DNA of 64,000 nucleotides, taken from contig NZ_OY762269.1 in assembly GCF_963665245.1 (NCBI RefSeq), positions 2,982,501-3,046,500 on the forward strand, read 5' to 3'. Positions 61,085 through 64,000 of the stretch are shown one piece after another (the stretch's first letter is position 1; each line of letters begins with the position of its first letter). This DNA comes from an uncultured Paludibaculum sp. GTDB lineage: Bacteria; Acidobacteriota; Terriglobia; Bryobacterales; Bryobacteraceae. Under the pieces are notes generated by a model, which did no database searches, was not told where the DNA came from, and was given only the letters and a program-made list of their open reading frames with translations. A program made the translations under genes and the position numbers.

Positions 61085-61366
61085 ATGAACACCGATACAC
61101 GCCGGCAGGTTCACGCACTAATTGATCAGTTGCCACCCACGCAACTGGCAGCCGTCCAGGGTCTGCTCGAAGCGATGATGGATCCTGTGGCCCGGTCCCT
61201 GGCATCGGCACCAGTCGATGACGAACCGCTCACCCAGGACGAAAGCGATGCCTTGGACCGTTCCGAAGAGTGGCTCAAGCACCACGAGCCGATACCCCAC
61301 GAAGAGATTCTGGCCGAATTCGGACTGACGACGGCGGACTTTCCTCTGAAGAAAAATGGCGCGTAG
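61085..61366 (+). CDS. Antitoxin-like protein of a RelE/ParE-type module
   Basis: 93 residues from ATG 61085, with AAGGGGA 6 bases upstream. It is helical and acidic: TRRQVHALIDQLPPTQLAAVQGLLEAM, then a hinge and EEWLKHHEPIPHEEILAEFGLTTADF, a layout seen in antitoxins that pair with RelE/ParE toxins. The next gene, which overlaps its last 11 bases, begins exactly like a RelE toxin but is truncated. It is therefore probably the surviving antitoxin of a broken module. Confidence 0.65.
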   Translation: MNTDTRRQVHALIDQLPPTQLAAVQGLLEAMMDPVARSLASAPVDDEPLTQDESDALDRSEEWLKHHEPIPHEEILAEFGLTTADFPLKKNGA

Positions 61367-61490
61367 GATCGTTTGGACCGACGAGGCTCGCGCCGACGTC
61401 CGCGCCCTCGACCGTCCTACGGCCATGCGTATTTCTGAACTTCTGCGTGATCGTGCAATTTTGCGATCACGCGGGGCTGTGCGCTGGTAA
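61356..61490 (+). pseudogene. RelE/ParE-type toxin, truncated after about 30 family-like residues
   Basis: A 44-codon frame starting at ATG 61356 inside the antitoxin's 3' end. The first 30 residues (MARRIVWTDEARADVRALD, then RPTAMRISELL) match the N-terminus of RelE/ParE toxins, including the wT..A..dl..ld pattern. The family continues for another 50-60 residues through the beta-sheet with the catalytic Arg/His region; here it departs into RDRAILRSRGAVRW and stops. An inverted repeat (61445-61472) lies at the point where the match ends. It should be inactive. Confidence 0.6.
61445..61472. repeat. Perfect 9-base inverted repeat at the toxin truncation point
   Basis: GCGTGATCG (61445-61453) and CGATCACGC (61464-61472) around a 10-base A+T-rich centre. 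It begins where the RelE-like similarity ends. It could be a terminator, or a footprint or end of an element that truncated the gene. Confidence 0.5.
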
Positions 61491-61656
61491 GGGGCGCGTT
61501 GCCGAGGGACACTTGCAGATACACGCAGCCGATGAGAGCTAGAATCGAACGCCTTGTTTCCCATGTTTGCTTCAACCAGATCATCGGCGAGCCCGGGCCT
61601 CAATCCCAGGCTGACTCGATACTTTACAGCGCTGCACTAATAAATAGGAGGACAGT

Positions 61657-63555
61657 ATGATGAATATAATCCGAGGCATACTCTCCGACCTCCGCTTGGC
61701 GATACGCACCTGCACGAGGACGCCAAGTTTTACGATTACGGCATCCCTGACACTCGCCGTCGGAATCGCCGCCACGTCTACTATCTTCGCCATGGTAAAT
61801 GGTGTGCTGCTTCGTTCTCTCCCGTTCGGCGATCCGGATCGACTGGTGGCGCTCTACGAGCATCATCGCACCATCGGAAAGCAGGGCATTTCTGCCCCGG
61901 ACTACGAGGACTGGAGGAACTACGTCAAGTCGCTCCAAGGCTTGGCGGCGTATACCGAGGCCAATTACTTTGAACCGTGGCTGACCGGCGACGGCGGACC
62001 ACCTGAGAAGATTAAGGCTACATTAGCCTCGCATAACTTGCTAACAGTTCTGGATGTACATCCGCAGCTTGGTCGCGACTTCACCCGTTCCGACGACGAA
62101 GGACACGAAAACTCGGTAGCAATTATTAGCGATCGATTTTGGCAGCGTCGCTTTCAGGCTTTGCCCACGATTATCGGTCGTTCCTTGGCGCTAGACGGTC
62201 GTAGCTACACTGTTATCGGAGTGCTTCCGCCCAGCGTTCGCCTGCCCGATTGGGCAGATGTCTGGATCCCCTTGTCGAATCTGGACACCAAAACCCTCCA
62301 GCGGAGGCAGTCGCACGTGCTGAATGGCGTAGGGCGCCTGAAAAGTGGGGTTAGCATGGAACACCTTGCTTCCGAACTCGATACCATCGTCAGCCAATTA
62401 CGCCAGAAATACCCTTTGACCAATGGACCGACCACTTATGAGTGTCGTCCTCTGAGGGATGATCTCAGTGGTGAGTTGCGGTCGCCACTGCTGGCGCTAA
62501 GTTTAGCAGTTATCTTGGTCTTGGTTGTAGCTTCCTGCAATGTCGCCAGTTTACTTCAGACTAGATATTTAGCGAGGGAGGCCGAGTTTGCCATAAAGCG
62601 CGCTTTGGGCGCACGCGCCAGTACTATCCTCCGTCAACTTGTACTTGAGAGTTGGGTGCTTTCCTTGGTGGGAGCCACTGTGGGCTTAGTGATGACCGCC
62701 GGCGTAATTGTGGTTGTGCGCAAGCTCAGCGGCGGCCACTTCGTGCGCGCGGACCAGCTTAGCATTGACGCTTCTGTGGTTATGTTCGCAATGTGCCTGG
62801 CCGTTCTGACGAGCGTGATAGCAGCCTTTGGCCCAGTAGCTCAACTTGTGCGATCCGAGCACGCCTCTATGACGGTGCTTAAGTCCCGCGCCGGTACGCC
62901 GGTGAAACGACGGCGCGCGTTTGTGTTCCTCGCGGGACAGATAGCTATGTCCATGGCGGTTGTGGTGGTGGCGGGGTTGCTTGTTCATGACTTCAGGAGT
63001 ATGGTAAACAAAAAGTTAGGTTTTAAGCGGGATGATCTCGTTACGTTATCGATCTCGCTTCGTCCAGATCTCTACTCCAACGATATTGTCGTTAGGCGTT
63101 ACTATGACAACTTGCTCGCCCGCATCCGCGCCATTCCGGGTGTTGCGGCGAGCGCGCTCGTCAGTACCCCGCTTTTTACCAGGAATGGCGGTCGTTTTTG
63201 GATAGACGGGGTATCTGAGCCTGAGCCGGGCAATTTCCCGGTCGCCCAGGTGCGAGAGATATCGCCTGAATATTTCGCGGCAATGGGGATCGCACTTGTG
63301 CGTGGTCGCTATCTAGATGACTCGGATCAGGCTCCGGGAAATGTAGTGATCAATCAAACCTTGGCGCGGACTTACTTCCCAAACGACAGTGCAATCGGAC
63401 GCTTCATCATACTCGGAGTATTCGGTTCGCAACGCATAAAACACCAGGTAGTAGGGGTAGTCGCGGATGCGACGGATGCGGACCTAAGCAGCAAGGCGCT
63501 GCCCACCTTCTATCGTATGCGTCCGGCGAACCCATTGCGGGCAGGCCGCGCTTGA
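61657..63555 (+). CDS. MacB-like permease of the acidobacterial duplicated (ADOP) family, cut by IS66
   Basis: 632 codons, with GGAGG before the ATG. N-terminal domain: DLRLAIRTCTRTPSFTITASLTLAVGIAATSTIFAMVNGVLL, with the first membrane helix and the periplasmic domain, then an FtsX-like block of three helices (about 275-300, 325-350, 370-395) with YLAREAEFAIKRALGARASTILRQL. A second helix (about 425-445) starts the duplicated half, but the expected final FtsX-like block is missing. Family proteins run to about 800 residues. The frame leaves family sequence after PTFY near 63514, exactly where the IS66-type end begins; the last 13 codons come from the element. The gene looks less GC-rich than its neighbours. 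Confidence 0.85.
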   Translation: MMNIIRGILSDLRLAIRTCTRTPSFTITASLTLAVGIAATSTIFAMVNGVLLRSLPFGDPDRLVALYEHHRTIGKQGISAPDYEDWRNYVKSLQGLAAYTEANYFEPWLTGDGGPPEKIKATLASHNLLTVLDVHPQLGRDFTRSDDEGHENSVAIISDRFWQRRFQALPTIIGRSLALDGRSYTVIGVLPPSVRLPDWADVWIPLSNLDTKTLQRRQSHVLNGVGRLKSGVSMEHLASELDTIVSQLRQKYPLTNGPTTYECRPLRDDLSGELRSPLLALSLAVILVLVVASCNVASLLQTRYLAREAEFAIKRALGARASTILRQLVLESWVLSLVGATVGLVMTAGVIVVVRKLSGGHFVRADQLSIDASVVMFAMCLAVLTSVIAAFGPVAQLVRSEHASMTVLKSRAGTPVKRRRAFVFLAGQIAMSMAVVVVAGLLVHDFRSMVNKKLGFKRDDLVTLSISLRPDLYSNDIVVRRYYDNLLARIRAIPGVAASALVSTPLFTRNGGRFWIDGVSEPEPGNFPVAQVREISPEYFAAMGIALVRGRYLDDSDQAPGNVVINQTLARTYFPNDSAIGRFIILGVFGSQRIKHQVVGVVADATDADLSSKALPTFYRMRPANPLRAGRA

Positions 63556-64000
63556 TCAGTGTGCCGTCGAATCGACTTACGCCTGGATGGGCTTCCAGTT
63601 ACTTGGCAGTAACTCGTCCAGTTGCTGGATCGGGTGTTCCGCGATGCGCCCGAGCACATCGCATAGATACGCCCAAGGATCAATCTTCTTTCGCTGACAC
63701 GTCGCCATGAAGCTCGTCAGCACAGCCGCCGTCCGGCCTCCACGATCACTCCCGAAAAACGTCCAATTCCGGCGTCCGACCGCGATGCCCCGCAGACTTC
63801 TCTCGGCCGCATTGTTATCAATCGACAGGTCGCCATCCTCCGTGTACCGGCACAGCGCCTGCCAGTTCGACAGCGTGTAGCCAATCGCCATCCCTTCCGG
63901 ACTCTTCGGCAACACCAGTAGCTTCTCTCGCTCCAGATACTCCTTGAGATGTTCCAGCACAGGCACCGCGTGTTGCCGCCGCTGCCACCGGCGCTCGGCA
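63515..64000 (-). mobile_element. IS66-family insertion sequence, right end, partial
   Basis: The end GTATGCGTCCGGCGAAC (63515-63531) resembles IS66-type terminal repeats (GTAAGCGTCCGGCGAA...). It lies inside the permease gene, and the transposase gene reads in from the window edge. The other end and the expected target-site duplication lie beyond 64000. Confidence 0.65.
63577..64000 (-). CDS. tnpC: IS66-family transposase (TnpC), C-terminal part
   Basis: The frame is open to the window edge; the visible 141 residues are the C-terminal portion. YTLSNWQALCRYTEDGDLSIDNNAAERSLRGIAVGRRNWTFFGSDRGG is the hallmark IS66 segment, including the DNNAAER with the last catalytic acid of the DDE site, and the tail DPWAYLCDVLGRI...LDELLPSNW is the conserved C-terminal domain. 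Full TnpC is about 500 residues. The TnpA/TnpB genes normally found in IS66 would lie beyond the window. It stops 62 bases before the element end at 63515. Confidence 0.9.
   Translation of the reverse strand, partial: AERRWQRRQHAVPVLEHLKEYLEREKLLVLPKSPEGMAIGYTLSNWQALCRYTEDGDLSIDNNAAERSLRGIAVGRRNWTFFGSDRGGRTAAVLTSFMATCQRKKIDPWAYLCDVLGRIAEHPIQQLDELLPSNWKPIQA

Overview
The window is high-GC chromosomal DNA that reads as an acidobacterium of the Solibacter/Paludibaculum/Bryobacter type. The support is family-level: a VWA protein with the acidobacterial VWFA-related architecture (34133-35143), an orphan MacB-like permease of the acidobacterial duplicated type (61657-63514), a carboxypeptidase-regulatory-domain TonB receptor (28991-31750) and an UGA-containing deiodinase-like gene. 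I saw no rRNA, tRNA or CRISPR array.

Layout. 0.1-2.2 kb: OmpA-type envelope protein and a small membrane protein. 2.5-5.7 kb: a toxin-antitoxin cluster (MazEF-like pair; AbiEi with only a stump of AbiEii; a winged-helix protein; Phd/PIN pair). 5.9-10.5 kb: an alpha/beta hydrolase, then a segment bracketed by two direct copies of the hydrogenase large-subunit 3' end and carrying an HD plus HSP90-like ATPase, a candidate conflict or defence protein. 10.5-17.0 kb (minus): a five-gene soluble NAD(P)-linked [NiFe] hydrogenase operon (hoxEFUYH-like) in which the diaphorase subunit is fused to a GltD/NfnB-like flavoprotein. 17.2-26.9 kb: Clp-N/DinB protein, M16 peptidase, cysteine-cluster protein, dus, rnhA, nadD and a PhoR/PhoB-like pair. 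27-34 kb: secreted or surface functions (tandem-repeat serine hydrolase, TonB receptor with beta-helix partner, small secreted protein).

36.0-42.3 kb (plus) is a tightly overlapping operon: membrane-anchored GcvH-like protein, four-cluster ferredoxin, NrfD-type quinone-reactive membrane protein, a histidine kinase with two c-type haem motifs in its periplasmic domain, a sigma54-dependent regulator and an archaemetzincin. No catalytic subunit is present. A GG-N10-GC promoter candidate and an upstream palindrome precede it, which suggests autoregulated, redox-responsive control.

42.3-48.4 kb (minus): a deiodinase-like selenoprotein gene with in-frame UGA and SECIS-like hairpin, overlapping rnr, then a MoxR ATPase/VWA pair. 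48.5-53.8 kb: TrmB-like regulator, glycosyltransferase 2, SRPBCC protein, gyrA. 53.8-58.9 kb (minus): pepP-accB-accC plus a SecA-like ATPase that probably starts at ATT. 59-64 kb: an S9 peptidase, an antitoxin whose RelE-like toxin is cut to 44 residues, and the permease interrupted by an IS66 element that runs off the window.

Start codons, domain positions and families were judged by eye; no database search was run. Names such as hoxF or phoR are family-level assignments.
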